Shown here: positions 8,199 to 18,315 of the stretch, one piece after another
How the letters are laid out: each line of letters starts with the position of its first letter
Numbering within the stretch: the first letter of the stretch is position 1
NCBI GenBank assembly: GCA_964451255.1
Contig: CAYVHL010000001.1
Location: forward strand, 930,001-994,000
Length of the DNA stretch: 64,000 nucleotides
Direction: 5' to 3'
DNA from: JAHBTB01 sp964451255
GTDB lineage: Bacteria > Armatimonadota > Fimbriimonadia > Fimbriimonadales > Fimbriimonadaceae
Translations under genes and position numbers: made by a program
The notes under the pieces: model-generated
What the model saw: the letters and a program-made list of their open reading frames with translations, nothing else
Told to the model about the DNA's origin: nothing
Databases searched by the model: none

Positions 8199-9001
8199 GG
8201 CTCAAGCTCCTGGGCACGGGCGGGGCAGACGGTGTGCCCGGCTTTTACAGCGACTCCCGAGTGAGCCGCTATGCCCGCGAGCACGGCGGAAAGGACATCC
8301 GCACCCGGGCGTCGGCCGTGGTCGACGATGTCTTGAAAATCGACCTTGGGCCCGACACCTGGTGGCAGACGGCCCGTGACGGACTGGACGCCCGAGATTG
8401 GACGGCCATCCTCTTCACCCACTCGGACGCCGACCATTTTGCCCCCGACGAGTTGATGTATTGCCTGTTTCCGTTCAACCAGATGGAATACGCAGGTTTC
8501 ACGATCTACGCGAATGGCTTCATTTGCCGGCGCATTTTGGAGAAGTTCCCCGAGTGGCCGTTCGAACTTGTCATGACCAAGAGCTTTTGCCCGTTCGTCC
8601 ACAGTGGCTATCGGATCACGCCTCTCCAGGCACATCACAACCCCAGCGAGGACTCTCACAACTACGTCGTGCAGGACGGCGAATCGACCTTGCTCTACGC
8701 CACAGACACGGGCATCTGGGACGAGCCGACTTGGGAGGCATTGCGACACTTCGAGCTGGACTGCCTGGTGCTCGAATGCAGCGAAGGGCTGGCGAACACT
8801 GCCTACGACGGTCATTTGGCCGCTGACGAGTTCGTAGAGGTCTTGGGTCGGCTTCGGGGCATGGGAACGGTGACAGACCGCACGAAGGTTGTTTCAACCC
8901 ACCACAGCCACAACGGAGAGGCGACCCATGAGGAACTGGTCGACTTCTTCACGCCTCACGGAGTGACCGTCGGCTATGACGGCCTCGACTTGACCTTCTA
9001 A
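8195..9001 (+). CDS. Metallo-beta-lactamase-fold hydrolase (PhnP-like)
   Basis: 268 aa, ATG at 8195 overlapping the DUF1015 stop (ATGA). The MBL-fold motif appears as THSDADHFAPDEL (about 75-87), an HxDxDH variant close to the PhnP HxHxDH pattern with Ser-Asp in place of the second His. LGTGGADGVPGF at the N-terminus replaces the PhnP GTG-type loop. Metal ligands downstream include HHNPSEDSHNY, YATDTGIWDE and STHHSHNG. It probably acts as a phosphodiesterase or related hydrolase in the cytoplasm. The substrate is unknown. The second PhnP-like gene in this window is at 58 kb. Confidence 0.82.
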   Translation: MRLKLLGTGGADGVPGFYSDSRVSRYAREHGGKDIRTRASAVVDDVLKIDLGPDTWWQTARDGLDARDWTAILFTHSDADHFAPDELMYCLFPFNQMEYAGFTIYANGFICRRILEKFPEWPFELVMTKSFCPFVHSGYRITPLQAHHNPSEDSHNYVVQDGESTLLYATDTGIWDEPTWEALRHFELDCLVLECSEGLANTAYDGHLAADEFVEVLGRLRGMGTVTDRTKVVSTHHSHNGEATHEELVDFFTPHGVTVGYDGLDLTF

Positions 9002-9003
9002 GA

Positions 9004-9046
9004 GGACTGAACCCCGGGCCATAAAAGTGGCTCCGGGGTCCAGTCC
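9004..9046. terminator. Hairpin between convergent genes
   Basis: GGACTGAACCCCGG (9004 on) pairs with CCGGGGTCCAGTCC (to 9046), with one G-T style mismatch, around a short A-rich loop. There is no long T-tract on either side. It lies between the convergent MBL hydrolase and PEP-CTERM genes, so a bidirectional transcription barrier is the likely role. Confidence 0.6.
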
Positions 9047-9065
9047 GACTTGGGCGTGTAGCCGA

Positions 9066-9803
9066 TTAGCGGCGGCGACGCTTGATCAAGGCGACCGCGC
9101 CAAGACCGAGGGCGAACATCGATGCCGGCTCGGGAACACAGGCCGTGTATCGGATGTCGTCGATGCCTAATAGGTCGCGGGTACCGCTCGTCACTTCGGT
9201 TCTGGACATGACAACCCACACATCTGTGATCGCTTCGCCTGGGTCGAGGAAACCGACGAACTCGGTCGCGGCTGTCCCGTCGTTCGGATCCGGCGCCGGC
9301 TTGTCCAGCATAAAGCTGTTCAGACCGTTCGAGTCATTGAACTCCACCGTGAAGTCACCGGGGAAGTTCTCTTGGGCACCCGTGAAGTACGCACCAAACG
9401 AGTTGATGGGCTGCGAGAAGTGGAACTGCACACTCTCCACAAAATTGTTGCCCGTCTGCCAGAACCGCAGGTACTGCGAGCCGAACGGGGTCGTGTTGTA
9501 GCCAAGATCGACCGTGTCGAGGTTCGACACTTCCGTCTCGGGGCCTGAGTGGTTTGTGACGCTGACGTCTGGATTTAGCTGCAGGGTACCGAAGGTTCCC
9601 AACGGCTGGGTCTCGAAAGTGACCGCGGCGATCGCGTGCAGGCTGGCCGCCAACGTATCGAATGCCGCCGCCGCCGCGTCTGAATTGGGTCGGGGGTCAC
9701 CAGGACCGGTGACGGGGTCAGTGCCCCAGATGAACAAGGGGACGGCAAAGGCGCTCGTCGTCAACGCTGACAATGCAACCAAAGTAAGAAGTGTTCTTTT
9801 CAT
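9066..9803 (-). CDS. PEP-CTERM sorting-domain protein
   Basis: 245 aa. It has an N-terminal signal peptide (MKRTLLTLVALSALTTSAFA) and a C-terminal PEP-CTERM signal: VPEPASMFALGLGAVALIK followed by four arginines. The middle is a beta-rich domain with FSQPINSFGAYFTG and ITDVWVVMSRTE, typical of PEP-CTERM surface proteins. Such proteins are processed by an exosortase and linked to extracellular matrix or EPS. The ATG at 9803 follows GTAGAGGAA. No exosortase gene is in the window. The gene stands alone, divergent from the TPR gene. Confidence 0.88.
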   Translation of the reverse strand: MKRTLLTLVALSALTTSAFAVPLFIWGTDPVTGPGDPRPNSDAAAAAFDTLAASLHAIAAVTFETQPLGTFGTLQLNPDVSVTNHSGPETEVSNLDTVDLGYNTTPFGSQYLRFWQTGNNFVESVQFHFSQPINSFGAYFTGAQENFPGDFTVEFNDSNGLNSFMLDKPAPDPNDGTAATEFVGFLDPGEAITDVWVVMSRTEVTSGTRDLLGIDDIRYTACVPEPASMFALGLGAVALIKRRRR

Positions 9804-10037
9804 TTCCTCTACCTCGCAATGTTACGCGGACAACCTAAATGCCCGCACTACCACGAGGATTCTATCACAAGAGTGTCGGCGTTCCAAGAGTAAATGTCTG
9901 TCAATATTGCTGGGAATGAGGAACCTGCCCCTTTTTCCACATATGGATCGTCCAGAAATCTAGGCCAAGGAGGAGTCGGCCTACGCTGGCCACGGATGGC
10001 CCCTCCGACCGTAGCCCGTGCGCCAAAATCGACGGGC

Positions 10038-10949
10038 ATGGCGTTCATCGGAGAATGGTTCACCTTCGGCTTTGACCCCGACTATGACGATGGCGTGAGG
10101 GCGTTCGAGCGGGGGGACGACGAGTCGGCAGTCCCCGCGTTCCGCGCCTCACGGAACAAAGCCTCAGAACCATCCCAACGGGAACGCGCGACGACCAGGC
10201 TATTGGCCTCCTTGCTACGTCTAGGCAACAAAATGTCCACGCTGGGCAACCACACGGCGGCCAGGGAGGCGCTCGCCGAGGCGGTGTTGCTCCGGCCCAG
10301 ATTTGCAGACGTCCGCCTGACCTCTGCTTGGATCAATTTCGCCGCCGGTTCATACGAGTTGGCTGCCTCAGAATCCCAAGCCTCCTTGGCCATCAACCCC
10401 GGCTTGGCCCCCGCCTTCATCGTGCTCGGATTGTCTCAGGTGTGCCTCGGTGAAGAGACGGCCGGGTTTGCCCTTGTCCGAAGTCACTTGGCTGAATGGA
10501 GGACCTCGACTGATGTCGCCAAAAAGGCGCTCTTGGCCTGGCAGCAAGGCGACACCCAAGCGGCCGTGACCATCGCCAAGACAGTGCGGCCGAAACCTGT
10601 CGCGGATATGGATTCCTTCATCGCCGAGGGCGATCTGGCAATGAAGAACCGCGAGTTTCACGAAGCCGAGTCGTACTATCGCCAGGTACTGGCCGTCAAG
10701 CCCAACTACGCCGACGTACGGGTCAAGCGCGGGCAGGCCCTACTCCAGGTCGATGAAGTCGACGCCGCGCTCAACGAGTTCAGCGAGGCTGTCACGATCA
10801 ATCCCAGGTACGCCGCCGCGTGGGCGTTGATCGGCGTGGCGTACCGACGCCTCCGTGAGGAGGACGAAGCCTTAGAAGCCTTTCGGCACGCCCTTTCCAT
10901 CGACAAGGACGAGCCCATCGCCAACCACGAGATCGGTCGTCGCCGGTGA
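10038..10949 (+). CDS. Tetratricopeptide repeat protein
   Basis: 303 aa from the ATG at 10038 (MAFIGEWFTFGFDPDYDDG). The frame is open upstream to 9894, but that part lacks protein-like character. At least five TPR-like units can be seen, the clearest being the last three: EFHEAESYYRQVLAVKPNYA, EVDAALNEFSEAVTINPRYA and EDEALEAFRHALSIDKDEPI. No signal peptide or catalytic domain is evident, so it is probably a cytoplasmic scaffold. It converges on gdhA with a 6-bp gap. Partners are unknown. Confidence 0.82.
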   Translation: MAFIGEWFTFGFDPDYDDGVRAFERGDDESAVPAFRASRNKASEPSQRERATTRLLASLLRLGNKMSTLGNHTAAREALAEAVLLRPRFADVRLTSAWINFAAGSYELAASESQASLAINPGLAPAFIVLGLSQVCLGEETAGFALVRSHLAEWRTSTDVAKKALLAWQQGDTQAAVTIAKTVRPKPVADMDSFIAEGDLAMKNREFHEAESYYRQVLAVKPNYADVRVKRGQALLQVDEVDAALNEFSEAVTINPRYAAAWALIGVAYRRLREEDEALEAFRHALSIDKDEPIANHEIGRRR

Positions 10950-10955
10950 CGCGCC

Positions 10956-12206
10956 TTAGGGGAAGATGCCTCGCGTCGTCGTCGCCTTGGCCACCCTCTC
11001 GACCGCGATGATCATAGCCGCGGTCCGCATGTCCGTCTTGTGCTTCTCCTGGGCCGCGTGGACCGTCGCATAGGCGTTTCGCATGATCGTTGCGAGCCGG
11101 TCGTTGACCTGGTCTTCGGACCAGAAGAAGTTCTGGAGGTCTTGCACCCACTCAAAATAGGAGGTGACGACCCCACCCGCGTTGGCGAGGATGTCCGGCA
11201 CCACGGGCACGCCCTTGTCCGCCAAGATGCGGTCAGCGTCGAGTGTGGTCGGCCCGTTCGCGCCTTCAACCACAAGGTGGGCTTTGATCTTGTCTGCGTT
11301 GTCCTTGGTGATCTGGCCCTGGATCGCGCAAGGCATCAGGATGTCGCAGGGCAGGGCAAGTAGTTCGTCGTTCGAGATTGGATCTGCGTCCTTGTAGTTG
11401 CGGATACCGCCCTCGACACCGCTGTACCTCGTGTACAGTTCCTTCACTGGCAGTCCCTTGGGGTTGTAGATTCCACCCGTGGCGTCGCTAATGCCGACGA
11501 CTACCGCGCCTTGCAGCTCAGACAATTCGGCGGCGACCGAACCCACGTTGCCGAACCCTTGAACGACGACACGCTGGCCTTCGAATGGCTTGCCCATCAT
11601 CTTACATGCTTCATGCGCGCTGACGACGACGCCACGGCCGGTCGCCTCGACCCTGCCCTCCGAACCTCCAAGTTCGATCGGTTTGCCGGTGACCACCCCA
11701 GGCACGGTGTATCCGGCCTGCATTGAAAGCGTGTCCATGATCCAAGCCATCACCTGGGCGTTGGTGCCGATGTCTGGAGCGGGGATGTCGCTACGCTCAC
11801 CCACCACGAGGTTGATCTCTGTTATGAACCTTCTGGTTAGTTTTTCTAGCTCTCTCTTAGAAAGGACTTTCGTGTTGACTTTGACGCCGCCTTTTGCACC
11901 GCCATAAGGGATGTTCACAACGGCACATTTCCAGGTCATCCACATCGATAGGGCGGTGGTCTCGTCGAGATCGACGTGGGGGTGGAAGCGGATGCCTCCC
12001 TTGGACGGGCCACGGCTCACGTTGTGCTGGACGCGATACCCTTGGAAGACTTCGACCTCCCCATTGTCCAACACGACCGGAAAATTGACGATCAGTTGCC
12101 TGCGAGGGGTGCCCAGGACAGCGATCAAACCGTCGTCGAGATCCAAGTGCTTCGCGGCGACCGCAAGCTGCTTCTTCGCCATCGCCAAAACGTCTACTTC
12201 ACTCAT
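10956..12206 (-). CDS. gdhA: Glutamate dehydrogenase (Glu/Leu/Phe/Val family)
   Basis: 416 aa, normal for the NAD(P)-dependent hexameric family. Substrate-site motifs: GYRVQHNVSRGPSKGGIRFH (about 56-75) and IPYGGAKGGV with the catalytic Lys. The Rossmann segment VVVQGFGNVGSVAAELS binds the cofactor. The C-terminal VVEGANGPTT is also typical. It interconverts 2-oxoglutarate plus ammonia and glutamate. The ATG at 12206 lies 2 bp after the mreD stop, with AAGGATGATTAGGA spanning the junction as ribosome binding site. It therefore appears to be the last gene of the mreBCD transcript, an unusual partner for cell-shape genes. Confidence 0.93.
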   Translation of the reverse strand: MSEVDVLAMAKKQLAVAAKHLDLDDGLIAVLGTPRRQLIVNFPVVLDNGEVEVFQGYRVQHNVSRGPSKGGIRFHPHVDLDETTALSMWMTWKCAVVNIPYGGAKGGVKVNTKVLSKRELEKLTRRFITEINLVVGERSDIPAPDIGTNAQVMAWIMDTLSMQAGYTVPGVVTGKPIELGGSEGRVEATGRGVVVSAHEACKMMGKPFEGQRVVVQGFGNVGSVAAELSELQGAVVVGISDATGGIYNPKGLPVKELYTRYSGVEGGIRNYKDADPISNDELLALPCDILMPCAIQGQITKDNADKIKAHLVVEGANGPTTLDADRILADKGVPVVPDILANAGGVVTSYFEWVQDLQNFFWSEDQVNDRLATIMRNAYATVHAAQEKHKTDMRTAAMIIAVERVAKATTTRGIFP

Positions 12207-12208
12207 TC

Positions 12209-12691
12209 CTAATCATCCTTGTTGCGGAACACCCGGCGCACGAGCCAGTAGATAGGAAAGGCGAGCGCGCCGTTGTACACAGCCGAGCCGATTGTAGCCC
12301 GGGCATAGGATCCGAGGTCGGACGGTGGGGCGATCAGCATCGTCACCAGGCCGTCCATGCCCGTGCCCAAGGCGACCAACGCCGCCCCGAGCGGCAGGGC
12401 CACGCTGATCTCCACTCTTTCCAGGAAGCCGAAGAAGAAAGCGACGACTGTCCTGCCCAAAGTGAAGACGGTCATCGACGCGCCGGACAGGCAGCCTTGT
12501 AAGATGCCGCTAGCGCACGCCATGCCCGCCGCCGAACCTGGCCGGACGCATAAGGCATAGGACAGAGCCACTACGACCATGAACCCTGGTCGAGCGAAGC
12601 CGATCGCCAAATGCCGTGAAAGACCGGCGTCGAGGACGGCGGCGATGGCAAGGAACAAGGCCGCCAAAGCGATTTGACCGGCCAACTTCAA
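12209..12691 (-). CDS. mreD: Rod shape-determining protein MreD
   Basis: 160 aa, almost entirely hydrophobic, with about five transmembrane helices. Examples are IALAALFLAIAAVLDAGL and AAGMACASGILQGCLSGAS. MreD is poorly conserved in sequence. The call rests on size, topology and position directly after mreC (stop and start overlap by 4 bp). It works with MreC, MreB, RodA and PBP2 in lateral wall elongation. The ATG is at 12691, and the C-terminus is short and charged (RVFRNKDD). Confidence 0.85.
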   Translation of the reverse strand: MKLAGQIALAALFLAIAAVLDAGLSRHLAIGFARPGFMVVVALSYALCVRPGSAAGMACASGILQGCLSGASMTVFTLGRTVVAFFFGFLERVEISVALPLGAALVALGTGMDGLVTMLIAPPSDLGSYARATIGSAVYNGALAFPIYWLVRRVFRNKDD

Positions 12692-13484
12692 CGGAGCACC
12701 ACCACGTCAGAACCTTGGTCCAGTTTGGCGCGCGGCACGATGAGGGCGCGTTTTGAACCCGTTTCCAGGTCGTCACGGACATCGACGATGTCACCGATTG
12801 GGACGCCGCGCGGATAGAACTTTGAGAACCCGGACGTCACGACCAGGTCGCCGACTTTCACGTCGACGTCTTCGACGATCTCCATGATGAGGCGCCTGCT
12901 TGTCTCGCCACGGACCAATCCGACGGCCTTGTCGCTACCTGACAACAACGCCGCGACCCTCAACGCGGGCGAAGTGACCAAGGTGGCCGTCGAAGTGTTC
13001 GGCCCGACCGAGCTGATCTGGCCGAGGAGCCCCTGACCGTTCACAACCGGCATCGACTGTTCGATTCCCTTGTCTTGACCGACAGAAAGGGTGATCCGAC
13101 TGTCAAAGGGCGAGTATCCGATGATCTGGGCGCCGATCTTGGTACGCCCATAGTCGGGTAGCCCCTGAAGCGCCCTCAGCTCGGCGATCTGTGCCTGGAG
13201 CGCGTTGGCGCTGTCGAGGTAGTTCTGCACCGCAGCCAGTTTCCCTCTGAGGTCTTCGTTCTCCCGCCGAAGGCGGGGGGCATCACCTGCGCCGCTCATC
13301 GTCCACTCGATGTTTCGCGCCATCCGGTCAAGACCGCCGCCCAGCTGAACCAGGGTCGATTGGATGCCAAGGGTCACGGGATCCATCTTCCCGCCTTGCC
13401 GGGCACGGTTTTGCCACTGCCCCAAGCCTAAGGCCAAGGCGAGGCAGGCCAAGAGGGCCAGCCAATCCTTCCTCGTGGACTGGT

Positions 13485-14537
<1,053 letters not shown>

Positions 14538-14702
14538 TCTTCGGTGCCAAGGCCGACCGGCCCGCTTTGGTTCCGCGCGATGAGCCAAGCTCAGACGATC
14601 AGACCCTGGGGCGAGGTTTGTACTGCCCAATGATGTCAGCCACAAGCCCGGCTATGCCGAACAAGTAGGCCTATTGCGACATTACCCAAGGCCCTGGGGG
14701 GC

Positions 14703-15080
14703 TCAGCGTCCGGAAACGCCTGCGACCGAAGGTTTGTTGGGCGCACCCGCCGCACCCTTCGCCCCAGCCGGGCGTCCCATCGCCGGTGGCGCACCTGGAC
14801 CGCCAGGGCCAAGGTTCGCCCACTTGCCACCAGGGCCCAAAGCAGCGCCTCCCGCGGCGCCGCCTCGGCGGCCGGCAAAACCACCGCCTCCGCCACCGCC
14901 ACCCGGCAGGCTGTTGCTCATCGTCAGGCTGCCCTCCGGCACCTGGACCGCAGTCGTCGGCACGGGTTCCGGGTCTTGGGGCTTGATTGGCTTGCGGGCT
15001 CCGAAATAAAACCCGGCCGCGGCACCCAAGGCAAGCACAAAGGCCACGATGGTCACGATCAAATCGTTCTGGTTCTTCAA
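14703..15080 (-). CDS. Membrane-anchored Gly/Ala/Pro-rich small protein
   Basis: 125 aa. One transmembrane helix (LIVTIVAFVLALGAAAGFYF, about 7-26) is followed by a positive and Pro-rich linker, then a low-complexity tail with eight consecutive glycines and many Gly-Gly, Ala and Pro. The ATG at 15080 has GGAG about 7 nt upstream. No domain is recognised. The topology suggests a disordered extracytoplasmic tail. It lies between purH and mreB in the same direction, and a link to the envelope machinery is possible but unproven. Confidence 0.72.
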   Translation of the reverse strand: MKNQNDLIVTIVAFVLALGAAAGFYFGARKPIKPQDPEPVPTTAVQVPEGSLTMSNSLPGGGGGGGGFAGRRGGAAGGAALGPGGKWANLGPGGPGAPPAMGRPAGAKGAAGAPNKPSVAGVSGR

Positions 15081-15144
15081 AATGCTCCTCCGAGCTCTCG
15101 TCCTATCTTAACAGACTCCCGCCGAAACGCCAAGGTCACACTGA

Positions 15145-16677
15145 CTAGTGTCGGAAATGCCGTGTGCCCGTGAAGACCATGGCGATACCAAGTTCGTCCG
15201 CCTTGGCTGTGACGTCCGCGTCCTTCTTGCTCCCACCCGGTTGGACTACCGCGGTAATGCCAGCCGCCGCGGCTGTTTCTATGCTGTCCGGGAAGGGAAA
15301 GAACGCGTCGCTCGCCAAAGCAGCGCCCTGAGCCGCCTGTCCAGCCTGCTCAAGGGCGAGCCTTACGCTCTGCACACGGTTCATTTGCCCAGCCCCCACC
15401 CCGAGAAGCTTGACGCTGTCCGCGATGACGATGGCATTCGACTTCACGTGCGGGACGATGGACCATGCCATGCGCAACGCGGCAGACTCCTCCGTCGTCG
15501 GTGCCCGTTTGGTCGCTACGGCCCAGGCGTTGCCTGGGTCTTCATCCGTCTCCTGCACAAGGACGCCGCCACGGACTGCCCTGACACTGAGTGTCGGCTC
15601 GTCCGGCGGCAGTTGAGCTTCCAGCAACCGGACGTCCTGTCCCCAACCAGCCCGGTGGGCAAAGACATCCAGCGCTTCCTCGGTGAAACCTAACCCGATG
15701 ACCACCTCGAGAAAGTTGCCCTTTTCGGCCATCGCCTCGGCGGCTTCGAGATCGACGACACCATGGAACGCGGCGATCCCCCCAAACGCGCTGACCGGAT
15801 CCGCGGCTTTAGCCACCCTATAACTCGCACCCAAAGTCGAGGCGAACGCCGCGCCGCACGGATTGCCGTGCTTGATGACGGCACACGAGCCCTTGGGCAG
15901 GTCCGTGACCAGCTCCCAGGCCCCCTCCGCGTCAAGGATGTTGTTGTAGCTCAACTCCTTGCCGTACAGTTGCTTGGCATGGGCGATCCCGGTGCCGCCC
16001 ATCGGATCGACATAGAGGGCCGCGCTTTGGTGGCTGTTCTCACCGTAACGAAGATTGAACCGGCGTCGCCATCCCATGGTAAGGGTCTCGGTGAGGGGGC
16101 CGACGCCCGCGCTTTGCGTCAAGTAGCGGCTCACCATGGAGTCGTAGAAAGCCGTGTGCCGGTAGGCCTTGGCCGCCAGCTCCTGCCGGAGCCCCGACAC
16201 CGTCCCGCCCCGAACCGCTTGCAACACCCCGTCGTAATCGTCAGGATCGACCACGACCGCCACGTTGGCGAAGTTCTTTGCCGCCGCTCGGACCATGGCG
16301 GGCCCGCCTATGTCGATGGACTCGACCGCCTCCTCCAATGAATGTTCAGCGGTGACCGTCTTCTCAAACGCGTAGAGGTTCACGGCCACGACTTCGATCG
16401 GCTCGATCCCTGCGTCCTCCATTTGGGCACGGTGACTTTCTAGGCGGACGTCACCCAGAAGCCCGCCATGCACCTTCGGGTGCAACGTCTTGACCCTTCC
16501 GTCGAGCATCTCTGGAAATCCCGTCACATCGCTGATGTCTGTCACGCTCAGACCAGCCTCCCGCAGGGCCTTCGCCGTCCCCCCTGTGCTGATGAGTTCG
16601 AACCCAAGGTCAGCCAGGCCCTTGGCAAATCCGACCGAGCCCGACTTGTCCGTGAGGCTCAGTAACGCGCGCGGCAT
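15145..16677 (-). CDS. purH: Bifunctional AICAR formyltransferase / IMP cyclohydrolase
   Basis: 510 aa, full length for PurH. The N-terminal IMP cyclohydrolase (MGS-like) part has LISTGGTAKALREAG, TGFPEMLDGRVKTLHPKVHG and IDIGGPAMVRAAAKN. The C-terminal AICARFT part has LRYGENSHQSAALY, NNILDAEGAWEL, IKHGNPCGAA and VPHVKSNAIVIA. It performs the last two steps of purine synthesis, from AICAR to IMP. The ATG at 16677 lies 1 bp after the preceding gene's stop, so it is cotranscribed with the Ig-like membrane protein upstream. Confidence 0.96.
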   Translation of the reverse strand: MPRALLSLTDKSGSVGFAKGLADLGFELISTGGTAKALREAGLSVTDISDVTGFPEMLDGRVKTLHPKVHGGLLGDVRLESHRAQMEDAGIEPIEVVAVNLYAFEKTVTAEHSLEEAVESIDIGGPAMVRAAAKNFANVAVVVDPDDYDGVLQAVRGGTVSGLRQELAAKAYRHTAFYDSMVSRYLTQSAGVGPLTETLTMGWRRRFNLRYGENSHQSAALYVDPMGGTGIAHAKQLYGKELSYNNILDAEGAWELVTDLPKGSCAVIKHGNPCGAAFASTLGASYRVAKAADPVSAFGGIAAFHGVVDLEAAEAMAEKGNFLEVVIGLGFTEEALDVFAHRAGWGQDVRLLEAQLPPDEPTLSVRAVRGGVLVQETDEDPGNAWAVATKRAPTTEESAALRMAWSIVPHVKSNAIVIADSVKLLGVGAGQMNRVQSVRLALEQAGQAAQGAALASDAFFPFPDSIETAAAAGITAVVQPGGSKKDADVTAKADELGIAMVFTGTRHFRH

Positions 16678-16678
16678 C

Positions 16679-18259
16679 CTAGCCGCCGCCCCCGGTCGTG
16701 GCGGTCGTCAACGGGCGGCCCGGCTCTCCGCCGGTGGTGGGAAATGTCTCTGGTGGCTTCATTTTCACTTCGATCTGCTGCTGCACGCTCAATCCGTCGG
16801 CGTCGGTGGCGACGATCGTGACGGTGCTGTCCTTCATCACCGTGAAGTCCTGTTTGCCGCCCGTCGGATCCAAGTCGACCGGTTGTTGCTTTCCGATCAG
16901 CAGTTGGACCTTGACCGCCTGGGCACAGGCCCATTCGACGGTGATCCTGTTGGAAAGGGGGTCGACCTCTGTAGGTGTGACGGTGAACTTGCCGATCGTC
17001 GCCCGGCTCTGCCGAATGACGTTGACAGTCACCGACCTGTCGACCGTCTTGCCGTCTTCGTTCTTGGCGATGAGCTTGTACGTGACGGTGCCCAGCATGT
17101 CCGCCTTGAGTTGGATGGAGTCTCCTCCGATCTCAAGCGGACGGTCGACAGGCATCAGCCTGGCCTCGGTCACAGAGGGGCCGAGTTTGTACATGACCAA
17201 GAACGTGTCGCCCATCCGTACCTTGTCCGGTTTGATCTCGAACCCGAGGATCTCCGGGAGCGGCGCCTCCTTGCGTTGGTTGACCTGAATGGTCTTGCGG
17301 ATCTCGTCGCTTCGCTTGTCGCCCGATATGGCGTGGATGGTGATCTGAACCGGGCCTGGCGCGTCGGGGACATACGTCTGGGTCTTCACCGGGTCTGATT
17401 CGAAGCTGTTGGGCCCGACAGTCAAGAAGACGCCGGTCGCGTTCTTCGCCGCCCAACTGATGGTCACCGGCTCACCGACGATCGCAGGTTCGGGGCTGAC
17501 TCGGAGATAGACCATGGACGGTGGTTTGGGCAAGAGCAGGACCCAAGCGACGCCGACCAGGGCCAACAACACAAAGGCAATGAGCGACAGGGGTGTCAAG
17601 ACGGCGCGCTGTTCGATTTGGGCGGCCGCGCTCGCTGCAAGGGCAGGATTGGCCACATCGCGGCCTGTGATCGAAACCTGGTGCAGCCGTGTCGGGGCGA
17701 ACATTCTGCTACTGGCAGAAGTCGCCTTCAGCGCAAGTTCTCGTGTGCTGCCCGGCGAGAGGCTAGCCTGGTTCGACTCGAACTCATAGGCGAAGGCGTC
17801 TTCTGTGTCGCTTGCGAAGAGCTGCAAGTTTTGCTCGGTGTTCCCAAGGTTGCTCGCGATGACGGTCAGGGCGGTCTCCCGCCTGAACGGGGTGACCTGT
17901 GTCTTGCGCGGCGACACGTCCAGAGCCAAATGGGTGAACGGCTTGATGACCAGCGTCCCCTGCAAGGTCTTGGCATCCGCCGAGTCGAGGGATCTGACGC
18001 GGACAACGAACGGGTAGGAACCCGCCGTGCTGGCGCTGTCGCGGGGAGGCTTCAGAAAGAACCGCTCAGAACGGCCACGACCCGGATCAAGAGAAAACGT
18101 CGGGACCGGTACGGCCGACCATTCCGGATCCAATCCCTCGGCGCTCAACTCAAAGTGGTCTTCGACTTCGCCGTGGTTGACCACTTCAACCGTGATGGGG
18201 ACAGACGTGCCCGGTTCGACCTGGGCGGAGTCCGTTAGCAAGGAGACGGCGAAGCCCAT
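16679..18259 (-). CDS. Large membrane protein with Ig-like/NEW3-type beta domains
   Basis: 526 aa from the ATG at 18259 (MGFAVSLLTDSAQVEPGT). The first about 230 residues look like two beta-sandwich domains of the alpha-galactosidase NEW3/DUF type (VEPGTSVPITVEVVNHGEVE, FRRETALTVIASNLGNTEQN). One transmembrane helix follows (LSLIAFVLLALVGVAWVLLL), then three further Ig-like repeats (EPAIVGEPVTISWAAKNATG and similar). There is no signal peptide, so the first part is probably cytoplasmic and the last part outside, or the reverse. No enzyme motif is seen. It is upstream of purH in one transcript. Confidence 0.72.
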   Translation of the reverse strand: MGFAVSLLTDSAQVEPGTSVPITVEVVNHGEVEDHFELSAEGLDPEWSAVPVPTFSLDPGRGRSERFFLKPPRDSASTAGSYPFVVRVRSLDSADAKTLQGTLVIKPFTHLALDVSPRKTQVTPFRRETALTVIASNLGNTEQNLQLFASDTEDAFAYEFESNQASLSPGSTRELALKATSASSRMFAPTRLHQVSITGRDVANPALAASAAAQIEQRAVLTPLSLIAFVLLALVGVAWVLLLPKPPSMVYLRVSPEPAIVGEPVTISWAAKNATGVFLTVGPNSFESDPVKTQTYVPDAPGPVQITIHAISGDKRSDEIRKTIQVNQRKEAPLPEILGFEIKPDKVRMGDTFLVMYKLGPSVTEARLMPVDRPLEIGGDSIQLKADMLGTVTYKLIAKNEDGKTVDRSVTVNVIRQSRATIGKFTVTPTEVDPLSNRITVEWACAQAVKVQLLIGKQQPVDLDPTGGKQDFTVMKDSTVTIVATDADGLSVQQQIEVKMKPPETFPTTGGEPGRPLTTATTGGGG

Positions 18260-18315
18260 CGCAAGCCGATTGTAGCAGACCGCCCGCACACGTACCGGGG
18301 ACGTAAACTGGTGTG

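Noticed and set aside
9894..10037. N-terminal extension of the TPR protein
   Set aside because: The first 48 codons lack TPR or signal-peptide character; the ATG at 10038 begins the plausible protein.
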